Shown here piece after piece: positions 9,736 through 19,589 of a DNA stretch of 64,000 bases. Every line of letters starts with the position of its first letter. The first letter of the stretch is position 1. The notes beneath the pieces were generated by a model, which saw nothing but the letters and a program-made list of their open reading frames with translations, was not told where the DNA came from and made no database searches. Source of the DNA: Medicago truncatula (taxonomy: Eukaryota > Streptophyta > Magnoliopsida > Fabales > Fabaceae); assembly GCF_003473485.1 (NCBI RefSeq), contig NC_053046.1, forward strand, positions 19,565,001 through 19,629,000, written 5' to 3'. A program made the translations under genes and the position numbers.

Positions 9736-11031
9736 TTACACCTTGATACAATCACTAGGCTTAAACGACACAATATTTTGTTGAAGATCATAACCAACCA
9801 ACAAATTTAGTTGTGCCAAGTTTCCAAAGATTGGACCAGTTTGAGATGATGTAAAAGCTAAGCAAACCACACCATCAGCAACATGAGCAAAGGTACTAAT
9901 TGGGTTCAACTTAATATCTGCACCTTTAAAATGTGCAGTGATTATAGGAAAATCATATTGGTCTGATGTGATACTATAACAAAGGTTTAATAGTTGATTA
10001 GGATCATCAACACGATCTAGTTTCACCAGTTGTGCTACCGCCGATTCCAAATTAGTATAAACATGAGACGGTAAAAGAGTCAATGTTGTACCAGAATCAA
10101 GTATGATGTTACCCTCCTCACTGTCATCTAACACTTCAAATTCTATTCTTTTGTTTCCAACACTAAATGCTTCTAACGTCAAATAGTAGAAAGCTTGAGG
10201 GTCTTTTTTCACAAAAGGAGTTGACACAACACCGTCACCAGAAACCACAGCGGCATCTCCAAAATTGAGTTTGCTCGTCTTGTTCGAGTCAACCAACAAT
10301 GGCAACAAACAGTAAGAAAATTTACCACCAATTGAAGATTTCAATTGTGTTGTAAGAGACACAGGTCCAATTCCAAGACCAACTATACCGGAAGTTTCCC
10401 CTTGAAACATCCCTCTATTATTGTGTCCACATCCGATAACAGTTTTAGGAAATGAAACAGAATGACCGGTGGTGGAATCCAATGTAAGAGTCTCAACACT
10501 AAGTTCTCCTTGTGAATATGATTGATCACTAAAGTTAATAGTATATTCACAAGAGTTTTGTTTATTACAAGAGGTATATCTCACAGATTGACATAAGTTA
10601 GAAGAGCAAGGAATATTTTTGTAACTTGATGATTTTGAAGGATTAAATATAGGAGTGGTTTGCTTGTAGCATTGTTCACAAGGCTTACATTGAAGCCAAA
10701 CAATGTCACTACCTGTATCAACAACACCATATACATTAAACGGAGGTGTACCAACCGAATAAGTCATCAAATACTCACCTCCATTGACATATACGGTTGA
10801 TTCAGGTGTATTGGAGAGGGAATCTTTAAATAAACGATTGGCACGATTGATGGACCGACGTGCAGCATTGACAACATGCTGGAATTTGTTTTGTGCAGGT
10901 TTGTAGAGTGGTGATTTTGAAGAATCGCGGTGGATGAGTTCAAAACTAAAACTATTGCGTAGAGAATGAGAAAAAGAAATAATGAAACAAAGGGAAAAGA
11001 AAAGAAGGGTAATAAAGGGACGAGTATTCAT
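9736..11031 (-). CDS. aspartic protease, CDR1-like (pepsin family A1)
   Basis: Single-exon gene for a 431-residue secreted aspartyl endopeptidase. A hydrophobic signal peptide covers about residues 6-22 and a short prosegment (FELIHRDSSKSPLY) follows, the form usual in nepenthesin/CDR1-like plant proteases. The two catalytic motifs are present: DTGSD at 105-109 in the N-terminal lobe and DSGTT at 312-316 in the C-terminal lobe. The Cys-rich insertion after the first motif (CKPCEQCYKQ) is typical of the nepenthesin group. Length and lack of introns fit the CDR1 subfamily, whose Arabidopsis member acts in the apoplast in disease-resistance signalling; that role is only inferred here. The ATG chosen directly precedes the signal peptide. 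No damage is seen. A three-unit tandem repeat lies about 120 bp upstream and a SINE just downstream. Confidence 0.93.
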   Translation of the reverse strand: MNTRPFITLLFFSLCFIISFSHSLRNSFSFELIHRDSSKSPLYKPAQNKFQHVVNAARRSINRANRLFKDSLSNTPESTVYVNGGEYLMTYSVGTPPFNVYGVVDTGSDIVWLQCKPCEQCYKQTTPIFNPSKSSSYKNIPCSSNLCQSVRYTSCNKQNSCEYTINFSDQSYSQGELSVETLTLDSTTGHSVSFPKTVIGCGHNNRGMFQGETSGIVGLGIGPVSLTTQLKSSIGGKFSYCLLPLLVDSNKTSKLNFGDAAVVSGDGVVSTPFVKKDPQAFYYLTLEAFSVGNKRIEFEVLDDSEEGNIILDSGTTLTLLPSHVYTNLESAVAQLVKLDRVDDPNQLLNLCYSITSDQYDFPIITAHFKGADIKLNPISTFAHVADGVVCLAFTSSQTGPIFGNLAQLNLLVGYDLQQNIVSFKPSDCIKV

Positions 11032-11149
11032 TTTAATTGTCGTGAGGTTAGTGAAATATCAAATATTGTTACAACTTTGATGTTGTTTAGTGCCTTCTTC
11101 TGAGTTATACTCTTGTTGGAGTTGACAAAAATATATTTATGCTACCCCT

Positions 11150-11341
11150 GATAAATGTCCCCGCTAAAATACTTAAGGGGACATTTTTAGAGTGTTACTC
11201 TATTATTTCTTTGACAACAATCGTTAAATATCTCCTTAAATATTTTTGGGGACGTTTTTAATGTGTCGCTATATTATTTCTTTGAAAATAGTTGATAATT
11301 GTCCCCTTAATATTTTTAAGGACAATTTTAGATTGTTACAT
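11150..11341. repeat. diverged tandem repeat, three ~71-73-bp units, in protease promoter
   Basis: Units begin at about 11150, 11223 and 11294. Each contains a short inverted pair of the type TGTCCCC...GGGGACA (second unit decayed) followed by 'atttttag-gtgt' and, in the first two, 'ctattatttctttga'. The array lies 120-310 bp upstream of the protease start codon. It may be regulatory or merely decayed transposon sequence. Confidence 0.7.
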
Positions 11342-11467
11342 TAGTTTTAACAAAAGGCTACATTTCTTCAATGTTGTACAAGAATTTCACAACATCAAAT
11401 TTTCGGTGGCAATCTTCCCTCTAAACTTGTTCACAAAAAACAAATCATCCCTCAAACATATTTAAAA

Positions 11468-11556
11468 AAGGAAACTAAGCTCTTTTGGGCTGAATTTTTT
11501 TAGGGATATCTATACTATATATAAAGGAAACTAAGCTCTTTTGGGCTGAATTTTTC
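11468..11556. repeat. 33-bp direct repeat at a Helitron-like 5' end
   Basis: A segment starting AAGGAAACTAAGCTCTTTTG occurs at about 11468-11500 and again at 11524-11556. The second copy follows the Helitron-like terminus TCTATACTATATATA at 11509; the first lies outside it. This is seen directly. Confidence 0.85.
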
Positions 11557-11948
11557 TTTTAAAAAATACCCTCAATTTTCAATACAAATAACACATGTTA
11601 CAAAAAGATAAGAATAAATTTAAATATTAAAAAAAATGTAACAAATACGATAAAAAATTTTATATGTCTGGTTTTTTTTTTTCCTTTATTATTTAAAAAG
11701 TGTAACAAACTAGATGAGTATATTTATACTTACTTTTTCATTATCCCAATTATACCTTTAAACAACTTTTTCTATAATAAAGATTGTTGTTGGTGCCATT
11801 AAAAAAAATTTAGATTATATATTTTTTTTGTTATATTGTTGGAGTCATTGAAATCGATAATCATGGTAATCAAAATTTCATAAAAAAAACTCCGTTCATA
11901 ATTTTCAAACGTTAGCGCAATAAAAAGACGTGCCCGTCTTTTCGCTAT
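11509..11948 (+). mobile_element. Helitron-like non-autonomous element, tentative
   Basis: The left end, after an A, reads TCTATACTATATATAAAGG, the TC-initiated AT-rich terminus common to plant Helitrons. Near the right end is an 8-bp-stem hairpin, AAAAGACG-tgc-CGTCTTTT at about 11923-11942, followed by CGCTAT and then T. Helitrons end in CTRR a few bases after such a hairpin; here the tetranucleotide is CTAT, so the last base differs from expectation. There is no coding capacity. The call rests on these two ends only. Confidence 0.5.
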
Positions 11949-12759
11949 TAATAATAATATATACTCAAACCTAGGGTGGCAATTTTTCTTTTGCTCTGTT
12001 GTTGTTTTATGTTAGTTTTTGGTCATCATTTGGGACTATCTCAAGCCACTTGAACCTTTTATGATGTAGTTTGTTCCTTTGGTGTTTGCCTATTCACATC
12101 TCGGGGTGGGTTTGAAGCCAATAAATTTTTAGCCGATTCAAAAAATGTCCAAAAAAAATGAGAACTTGATTTTTAGAAACAAAAAAAATATAACTGCTCT
12201 TGTAGTAAATTGTAATCGATTATTAACTTCTTGGAACATAAGGTTGCAGAACTGTTTTCGACACGTTTTACGTTTGAGGAATTTGTAGCATTCTTGCTTA
12301 TTTGTTTTGGTGTGTTCAGGTATTGTTTTCAAGTTTTTAACTTCTTAGCTTCTATGTTTCATACATGTTTAACCTAATATTTTACTTTAGCTTCCTAAAG
12401 AAATGAAAATTCTATTTTGATTTTGCTTTAGCATGTATTTTAGTTGAAAATTGAAAGGGTACTATTTCAATTATATAGTAGTAGTTTTATCTTCTAATTA
12501 TTGGTTTGTAACTTTGATTTGAATTTATCCTTCCAATTGTCAATTTAAAAAACTGTAATAAAATATAATATTATCTTTCGTTAAATTCTTTAATGATTCA
12601 TTTATCAGATTTATAATTCCTTAAAGTACTTACTACCTTGCTCCCTTATAGGCTTATAATAGTAGCTTATTTGTTTTTGGTAAACCAAACATGATAATGA
12701 AAGATTGGGTGGAGTTGTCTCAACAGAGTCAAGGTTACAAGGATAATGTTAATTACTTT
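11949..12759. other. intergenic, no gene recognised
   Basis: AT-rich sequence. A minus-strand frame at 12138-12332 has no recognisable domain. No repeat structure is evident. Confidence 0.45.
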
Positions 12760-12886
12760 CACTACTAGAGGAGTTGTGATGGAAAAACTAAAATCCCTCA
12801 CAAATTTTAGTGACAAAATTAGAGGAGATTTCATGACGTTTTCCCTCTTTAAACTTCCTTCAATAATTTTTGCTTTTTTAGTAGTG
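12760..12886. mobile_element. 127-bp CACTA-type MITE
   Basis: The element begins CACTACTAGAGG and ends TTTTTTAGTAGTG, giving an 8-bp perfect terminal inverted repeat CACTACTA. TTT occurs immediately on both sides, consistent with the 3-bp duplication of CACTA (En/Spm) elements, though a run of T is weak evidence. A TNP2 transposase remnant lies only about 60 bp to the right, which strengthens the CACTA assignment. Confidence 0.65.
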
Positions 12887-12939
12887 TTTTTGGATATTGC
12901 ATTCACTAAATAAATTGTTGAAGAAGAAGAGATTTTGTG

Positions 12940-13307
12940 CCCTTGTGCTACATTTACTATTCAAATCTATTTGTTGAAATGTCTCTATGGATGGAGCAAT
13001 GCATCGTTCACCGATCTCTTAAGAGTTATTGAAAGAACCTATGCCAGATTTGAACATCCCGATCTCTTTCAATAAGACAAAATTCTATGATAAAAGATTT
13101 GGGCTTAGACTATCAAAGATTGGAAGGGATGGGAAGTTAAGGCATTCGGTCGATGCCCAAGTATGGAAACACTTTGATGCAAAACATTCAAATTTTGCTC
13201 GTGAAACTCGTAAAATCAGGCTTAGGTTAGCAAGTGATGGGTTTTATCCATTTAGGTGTACGAGTCTTTCACATCCCACATGGTCTGTTGTATTAACAAT
13301 ATATTAA
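12940..13307 (+). pseudogene. CACTA (En/Spm) transposase TNP2 fragment
   Basis: Translation gives two pieces in different frames. The first, around 12960-13020, reads KCLYGWSNASFTDLL, matching the TNP2 region 'LK-LY-WS--SF--LL'. The second from 13029 includes ELLKEPMP in the adjoining frame and, after a skip, HSVDAQVWKHFDAKHSNFAR and IRLRLASDGFYPF, a hallmark of plant TNP2 transposases. A frameshift separates the pieces and the central part between them is missing. No start, catalytic core or C-terminus remains, so it is a relic of a CACTA element. Confidence 0.85.
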
Positions 13308-13309
13308 TT

Positions 13310-13930
13310 ATCCGCAAAATATGTGCTTGAAGGCTGAAAATTGTTTGAATGTATAATTATTCCAGTCTTTGATTTCTCATATAATCGCAGCTGGTTTGCC
13401 TTTTTGTAGAAAAAATAGTCAGAAGTCAGAAAAACCAATAATCCAATGTCATTGTGTGAAGGGATTTTAGCTATACAAGAATCAGAAGCACTTCTAAATT
13501 CTAATGAGTGATTTAAATTATTGTCATTTTAACATTGTTGGTTTAATAGAAGCTTTAAGAAAATTTCTCATGAATAAGCTAGCATTGGAATCAATCGAAA
13601 CTATTTTTTTTCTTCGGTGCCTTTTCTAAATCTCTTGGGAAGGTAAGAATTTGAAGAGAATTGCAAAAGGCATCGGTGTTTAAATTTCTTATGCAGACAT
13701 ACTGTGTTTAAATTGTGTGAGTAAAATTAAAACTGTTTGAGTTCAGGGTTTTATTAAGTGTGCCAATAAACGGTGTCAAGATCTAGGTCGAACTAAGATG
13801 GAAGGAAATCCAATCAACAATTTACAAGTTTGGTTGCACCACGTTTAAAATCCAGTGGTTGTGGAAATATTACAGATTTTTTTTGCTACCACAACAGAAG
13901 AAGAAGAAAAATTGATTAAAAAAAAAAAAA
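13310..13930. other. intergenic, no gene recognised
   Basis: No coding frame or repeat terminus could be supported. It may be further CACTA or retroelement debris between two recognisable remnants. Confidence 0.4.
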
Positions 13931-13944
13931 ACAGTTACAAAAAT

Positions 13945-14440
13945 GTACTCAATAGAAAGCTTTGTTTTAAATAAGTCAATATGAGCAGATACCAGATCTT
14001 GAGAAAAAATTCCATGCTATAACAACAAATGAAACTTGGAAAATTATGCACAAAACATATGATGGAGCACATCTATTTTTAACAGACAGTTGTTGTTAAT
14101 TGAACCATGCAAGCATGAAAATATTCGTGAAATTTTTCCAAGATGATAAGTTGGTCGACAAATTGAAGAATACCAGTGATAATATAACAGAAAAAGAAGC
14201 CATGGAGAAAATTTTGCACACACTATAACAAGTCGATTCAATTACATTACACCCAAGCAGCAATTCTAGAGTCAATATCTAAACACATCGAGATTAAATG
14301 GTTAAATGAGTGATTTGTGCAACGGAATGTAGACCGCAACCAAAGAGGCAATGGATCTTTTTAAAACAAATCCAATATTCAATGTCACAGATGCAAAATA
14401 TATACATACTATATAGCAGCAGCCACAAATGGTTCTACTC
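13945..14440 (+). pseudogene. Copia gag relic, heavily degraded
   Basis: The plus strand reads, with several stops and frame changes, EKFHAITTNETWKIMHKTYD, then KFFQDDKLVDKLKNTSDNIT with TEKEAMEKILHTL, and near 14370 IQCHRCKIYTYY. This order resembles the Ty1/copia gag (UBN2-type) domain: W--L---Y-GA, then F---V---NQLK--GE, V-EKIL-TL, and a CX2C zinc knuckle. Each piece is short and damaged, so the call depends on their order. No LTR was found. Confidence 0.45.
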
Positions 14441-14582
14441 AAGCAATTTGGTAACATAAAATGCTAGGTGAAACATACATTAAATAGTTTTTTTTTTTTT
14501 TTTGAGAGAATATATATTACATAGTTATCAAGTGCATACTAGAATTGGAGAACCATTATATGTATCTAAGAACTAGAAATAT

Positions 14583-15020
14583 TCATATCACTTCCAGCTT
14601 ACACGTGGGCGAGATTGTAGGACAGGAGGATAAATCCTTTGAAAAATGGGGGCTCCCCGTTGGTTTCAGGTCAAGAGTACGGAAAATGGTCATAACTTGT
14701 AAGAGTCTCGCATTCAGCAAAATGTATGTTGAAAAAAGAAAATCAGCTTCAGAAGCTTCATAGTTTTCAATTCTACATGTTGTTAGGCGAGACGTGACAC
14801 ATTCAGGAACATGACATGGGTATTTCCAATCTGCTTTGGTTGATGAATCCGTTGACTGTAAATGAGACAATAGGATTTGTAAAAAGACATGAAGAAAAGA
14901 GAAGAACAAGTAAAAACTAGTCACTATCCACTGTTGTGTCAAACAAACCTTTTTAATTTTAAGAGCTTGAAGTTTGGGACAATATTGTAGCATTTTCATA
15001 ACCTCTTCCCAGTTATGAAT
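14583..15020 (-). pseudogene. F-box/FBD protein, C-terminal FBD fragment
   Basis: Two minus-strand exons are recognisable: about 15020-14950 (NWEEVMKMLQYCPKLQALKI) and 14855-14583, starting at a CAG acceptor, with WKYPCHVPECVTSRLTTCRI, then ASEADFLFSTYILLNARLLQ and a stop after CKLEVI. CPKLQ, W--P--VP-C---L, and A-YIL-NA-LL are FBD-domain signatures. The intron (14949-14856) has a GT donor and AG acceptor. The F-box and LRR part is absent: upstream of 15020 the reading passes into Copia gag. It is therefore the tail of an F-box gene truncated by or next to a retrotransposon, and a relative of the two genes at 17.7 and 34.6 kb, on the same strand. Confidence 0.82.
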
Positions 15021-15029
15021 GTATTGAGT

Positions 15030-16084
15030 CCAACAAAGTCGAAGGATTCAAGGCCCCATGGTGGACGAATTCCTGTAGCCAAAGGGGAACGATTTGATGG
15101 TGGAAGAACTCAATTGGATGTGGGGTAACGACAAGGTGGAGCTGCCCATGGTTTTTGTCCCCACGGTCCCCATTGTGGGTATGATGGCTACTGTTGTTGC
15201 TGCCATGGACGTGGATTGTATTGTTGTCCATTGTTTTGTCCCTTGTTACTGCGACCTCGTCCTCTACCGCCACCATTTTTGCCGCATTTGTTGTTTTTGT
15301 TCTGACCGCGTTTTTGACCAAAATTATTACGGTGTGCTGGATTTCTGGAACCTTGAGTAAAACCACGATTGTTACCAAAATTGTCATCACTGGATTGGTT
15401 TGTGGTGAGGAGAGCGGTACCTGCAGCATTGATTGTAGCAGCTGTTTGATTTGCCTTGCGGGTTTCTTAGAGGATCAGCCTCGATCGTGCCTCATGAAAT
15501 AGCGGCAAAGGATTAGTCTGTTGAATAAAAATATAAACACCATCATAGTTCTCATTCTGACCCGCAATTAATTGGAGAACTAACCTTTGGTTCGAAACCG
15601 GTGAGCCAACATTTGACAGTTGATCAACAATCATCTTGAGTTCTTGGAATTGGTTTTCCAGGTGGACAGAACGAGAAGCTTTGTTGTCCTGGAAGATGTT
15701 TTCCAATCGCTCTCATGTTTGTTGTGCGGTTGAACCAGGTGACATGATTGTGTGAAGGAGGTCGGTGGAGATCGTTCCGTAAATCCATTGGAGAACGATT
15801 GCATCTAGGCGTGACCACTGTTCTTTGTTACTCTCGGCAAATTTTTCCTTTTCTACAACGGATCCTTGTTTGTTACCGGCTGTTGCTTTTTCTTTTTCCT
15901 TTGATGATTCTGTTTCTGGTGTGGTTGGGATTATGTGATCAATAACTTGGTAGACGGTGCAATGAATTTTGAATAATTCTGCCCATGTGGAGTAATGGTT
16001 GGTTTCCATCTCTAGAGTGATGGGAATGAAGTTTCTGATATTGTTCACAGCAAGGGCGGGGTGAAAGTTTTTGTTTTCTCCCAT
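15030..16084 (-). pseudogene. Copia retrotransposon gag, broken
   Basis: From ATG at 16084 the minus strand encodes a Copia-type gag start with NHYSTWAELFKIHCTVYQVI and LDAIVLQWIYGTISTDLL. After a frame change near 15710 it continues with DNKASRSVHLENQFQELKMI and QRLVLQLIAGQNENYDGVYI, then EARSRLILEETRKANQ and a Gly/Arg/Asn-rich tail with a Trp-Gly-Pro-rich segment. These are the gag signatures of the Arabidopsis/legume Copia 'UBN2' group. Protease, integrase and reverse transcriptase are absent: near 15030 the sequence switches to the FBD gene fragment. The primer-binding site and LTR lie immediately upstream. Confidence 0.88.
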
Positions 16085-16132
16085 TGATGAAAAAGAAAGA
16101 GAGTTGCAGCAGGTTTGTGTTTTAGGATCAGA

Positions 16133-16144
16133 CTCGTGATACCA
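16133..16144 (-). other. Copia primer-binding site
   Basis: Minus-strand TGGTATCACGAG directly follows the LTR end. It resembles the initiator-Met tRNA complement TGGTATCAGAGC used by most plant Copia elements, with a one-base insertion. Confidence 0.7.
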
Positions 16145-16432
16145 TGTAAGAATTATACTGCCTGTCCATTTTCATTCATTTGGCAAACGGAAAATACTTG
16201 GGTGACATAGAGTTGGGTGACATTGGTGACATTGGCCAATCACAATGCCACAATGTTTGTGTTTCTCTCTCTTTCACAAGCATTGTGACATTGTGATTGG
16301 ACAATGTCACCAATGTCACTCAACTCTATGTCACCCAAGTGTTAAGGAGTTATTGTACAATTAACTACATTTATTTACACAATGATGAATAATGATTTTG
16401 ATGACTGTGGTCAACTGTTTCGTATTCTAACA
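16145..16432 (-). mobile_element. Copia LTR (5' LTR), 288 bp including nested MITE
   Basis: In minus orientation it begins TGTTAGAATACGAAAC and ends ATAATTCTTACA, with the 5'-TG...CA-3' ends and short imperfect inverted ends (TGTTAGAAT/ATTCTTACA) of an LTR. The primer-binding site abuts it and the gag ATG follows within 60 bp. No matching 3' LTR occurs in the window, so the element is truncated. About half its length is a foldback insertion (16196-16340). Confidence 0.75.
16196..16340. mobile_element. 145-bp foldback MITE inside Copia LTR
   Basis: The segment is an almost complete inverted repeat: ACTTGGGTGACATAGAGT on the left matches ACTCTATGTCACCCAAGT on the right. The arms extend about 60 bp with 'ggtgacattggtgacattg' and its complement, leaving a loop of roughly 25 bp with a CT-rich core. 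A transcript would fold into a long hairpin. The target duplication is not resolvable because the end bases are part of the palindrome. Confidence 0.8.
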
Positions 16433-16864
16433 ATTTCGCTTAATCCAATGGTAAAAAATACTGCCCCAGGGACTGCAGTAAACAACTCGGCTGTTGAGGA
16501 TATAAACAAAAAAAAAAAAAAAGTTTTCTTTTATGAAAGCAACAAATACACATAAATTAAACCGAAAATTATTCAGTGCATTCAACCTAAAACTCAAAAA
16601 CCCGGCCTTAAAAAGGATGAACACTCAATAGTCATAGGCCAGTTTGAACAAGTAGATCTTTTTAGGTAATCCTAATATGCTTTACAGAAAAACATGTCAT
16701 CCCATTCTGAATTTTTGCGTATCTTTAGATTCCAAAACCTTTTTCTTCAACTAACACCTATCTTAGTTTGCTTCATTGATTTCACTCACAAAACACAAAC
16801 CACATAATGATTAATTGTCTTTGCCCTTAAATACTAGATAACCAAGATTGTATGTTTTTACAAA
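16433..16864. other. intergenic, no gene recognised
   Basis: AT-rich, with an A run at 16507-16521. No supported frame. This is presumably the pre-insertion flank of the Copia element. Confidence 0.4.
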
Positions 16865-16938
16865 TTTTTCTGTTTTTAATACATTGACTAAGTATGCATC
16901 ATTTTTCTGTTTTTAATGCATTGACTAAGTATGCATCA
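16865..16938. repeat. two tandem copies of a 37-bp unit
   Basis: The unit 'tttttctgtttttaat' plus 'cattgactaagtatgcatca' occurs twice head to tail with one mismatch (aatac/aatgc). It is directly visible and lies just left of a SINE. Confidence 0.9.
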
Positions 16939-16950
16939 TCTTTGCTTTAC

Positions 16951-17085
16951 TTTTTTTTTTGTCCAGTAGCCTAGTGGCTCGAGCTTACACAATTAAATAT
17001 GGAGAAGTGGGGTATCCGGGGTTCGAACACCGGCCCGTGCATAAATTATACAATGTCCTTGCCAACTGAGCTAAGCTCTCGTGGA
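16951..17085 (-). mobile_element. tRNA-derived SINE, best preserved copy
   Basis: On the minus strand: TCCACGAGAGCTTAGCTCAG with A-box TTAGCTCAGTTGGCAAGG, B-box GGTGTTCGAACCCCGG 45 bp later, then 'ataccccacttctccata' and 'gctcgagccactaggctac', ending in a poly(A) tail (plus-strand T run at 16951-16960). The two tRNA promoter boxes at tRNA-like spacing and the 3' oligo(A) define a SINE. It shares wording with 8384-8508 and 9532-9657. Confidence 0.8.
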
Positions 17086-17698
17086 CACATTTACATACAA
17101 TATTTTTCAAATAGACTCTAGGCATTTAAAATTTATCAGTCAACTAAAACAAAGGATGCTCAAAAGTAACTAAAACATTAGGTAAATTATTAACCTTTCC
17201 ACCATAGAGTTTAAAGAATAAATTACATTAGGTTAAATAGACTCTTCAAAGAACACCAATAAATTGTTTTGATGACAACTTTATTAAGACATCTAGTTTT
17301 GATGCAAGAAATCCACAAACACATCAGGTATAGAAGTTGATTGAAAACCTGATTTAAATTCTTTTGGTAACGATGCAGTATTTTGTATTTGATTTACTTC
17401 CAATGACTTCAAGTTACACAAGGAAGTGCACATATTCTCAATCAAATCAAGAAGTTATGATAGAATCTACATAATGAGAAATGAGATAGATCATCATAAT
17501 CTCCAAGAGGTTAAACTCTTCTTTCTTTTGTCCACAATTGTTAGCTTGAGATGATTCATCTTCAGGCATGAGATTTCTAGGAATAAGTCTTCCACCACAT
17601 CTGTTTTGTAACACTGACTCTCTTCATTGTTCAACTTCATAGATTCAAACACATTGTAGGAAACATGCTCCTTCTTGGACCTTAACATGAGCTTATCT

Positions 17699-19589
17699 TC
17701 AAGAAGTTACTATGTTAGTTTGGCACTTCTCCACCTTATCTTCATTTGATGATTTATCATCCTAAATAACAAAAACATAACATTATCAATTGTCACTGTG
17801 AAATCATTCATATGAATTAAAAAAAGTTAACAAGAGGTACTAGCATCTATATTTGCACAAAAAATTCATCTACCACTTATGAAGAAGCTCTTATCAATCT
17901 AAAGCTAAAAATATGTTTTCCATGTAGACTCCAAACTGGCACCCAACTAAAACAAAGGAAACTCAAAATCAACTATAATGAAAGTGCCAAAGTTATGCTT
18001 TTATTTTGAAAGTGTGATTTGCAAGAAAAACGAAACAAAGCAACCTAACTTCCAATATGTGAATGATAAAGCAAATCACATAACAAATCCATGACCAAGT
18101 ATAAAGATCAATATTGTATATTATATTGGATAAACTCTTTAACAAGACCATATATTTTTTTTAAATAATTAAATTAACAATGAATTTTTTAACAACTACC
18201 TGCTTAATCTTAAAAATATCCGGGTACTTGGTTGTGATGTGAACTTTTGCGGACGGAGAGTTTTGAAGCAAGAAGGCAACTATTCCATCTGGTATGGGAG
18301 GTGGTTTCAAACCTGCTCTTCGTAACTCGAAAACTTGTTTCATTGACTTGGCAGCAATTTTCTTTAACATTTCATCTTTCACTTTGTTGAATAATCCCCG
18401 AGAACGTTCAAGTGGTTCCAGTTTTATTTCCATAGACTTTAAGTTGCACAAAGAAGGGAGCTTAAGCTCTAATAATTCAGGAACTAAGGAGAGAATCTAA
18501 GAAATGAGGAATGAGGGTGAATCAGGATCATTTACGAAAGTCGATTAAATTCTAACAAAATTTAGAAATAAAATAAATAATCTTAAGAAGAAATTAAATA
18601 AAAAAAACCAGAAAAACATGACAAAGTACCTGAAGAGTAGTCGAAGAAATGGTCAATGATGTTACATTGGCAAGATCTAGTAGCCAACTGCGTAGAACCA
18701 TACCAGGCTTCTCCAAATATTGACCCATTGTTACAACAACATAGAATTGTTTAACAGAAGCAAGACCAGTCCCACATATTCTCGGAATAAAACAATCGGT
18801 ATAAGTAAAGGTACAAAGACTTGAAGTAGATAACTCAATTTTGTCAATGTAAAATATATTTTTGTGCATAGTTAAATTTACAAGTGTCTCACTTGATATC
18901 TTTAGGGTTTTTGCATCCCAAATACTACAACAATCAATGACCAAACTATTCAACTTGGTAAAGCCGAAAAAAGGCTCAGCACAATTGTTTTCACCGCAAC
19001 TAAAGATAAATTCTTTTAGATTTAAGTTGGTCAATGATGGCAAATTCAAAGATTTTGGAAAACGCGTTCCAGAATTGTCACAAGAGCCACCTCTATTCCA
19101 AACTGAAAGTTTAAGAGATGTAAGAGCATGACATGATGAAACAGTTCTCATAATGAGACGATGATCACCACGTAAAGAGATTTCTAACTTCTGGAGGTGG
19201 GTATTATGTGAGCAAACATAATCTAAAATCTTTTTAAGGATTCGAGGCTCAATATGACCATGACGGTCAAGATCAAGGGCGTGCAATGAAATTGAGGTAT
19301 CACGAAGAGTCAAAATCTTAGGCACGAATTTGGAAAATTGCTTCAGAGTGGAAAATTTGGAAGAATGCAAAATAAGAGTTGGAATAAGTTTCCAGAGATT
19401 CCTCCATCTCGTGGACAAAACACAAGTTTGAACGGCATATTTTGCGTCCAAAAATGACAAAATGTGAAGGAGAATGCCATCGGGGAAATTACTTAGCATG
19501 TCGTCAATTTCTCCATTTTCAGCCTTTTCATCATTTTTAACTTCATAGATCCTTCTTCTCTTTGTACTTCGAAGAATCCTTCTCTCCAT
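17699..19589 (-). CDS. F-box/LRR/FBD protein, copy 1
   Basis: Three exons: 19589-18630, 18496-18200 and 17761-17699, joined by GT-AG introns in phase 0, giving 439 residues. Residues about 30-72 form the F-box (LSNFPDGILLHILSFLDAKY, then VLSTRWRNLWKLIP), which docks on SKP1 of an SCF ubiquitin ligase. The following ~250 residues are Leu-rich, LRR-like (e.g. SLPSLTNLNLKEFIF-type repeats) and would bind substrate. Exon 2 carries the PELLELKLPSLCNLKSMEIK segment found before FBD domains. A basic KRRR near residue 12 could be a nuclear signal. A likely 5' UTR intron runs about 19736-19609. The protein differs from copy 2 at only a few positions. The third exon is short and inferred from splice signals and frame; the substrate is unknown. 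Confidence 0.85.

Noticed and set aside
13029..13307. 92-codon open frame as a small gene
   Set aside because: It reads as TNP2 transposase pieces with a missing centre and a frameshift on its left, so it is a transposon relic.
14583..14763. plus-strand 72-codon frame at 14545-14763
   Set aside because: Antisense to the FBD exon, which has family motifs and splice sites.
16951..17085. true tRNA gene on the minus strand
   Set aside because: A and B boxes are present but no cloverleaf or acceptor pairing forms; the 3' extension and oligo(A) mark a SINE.
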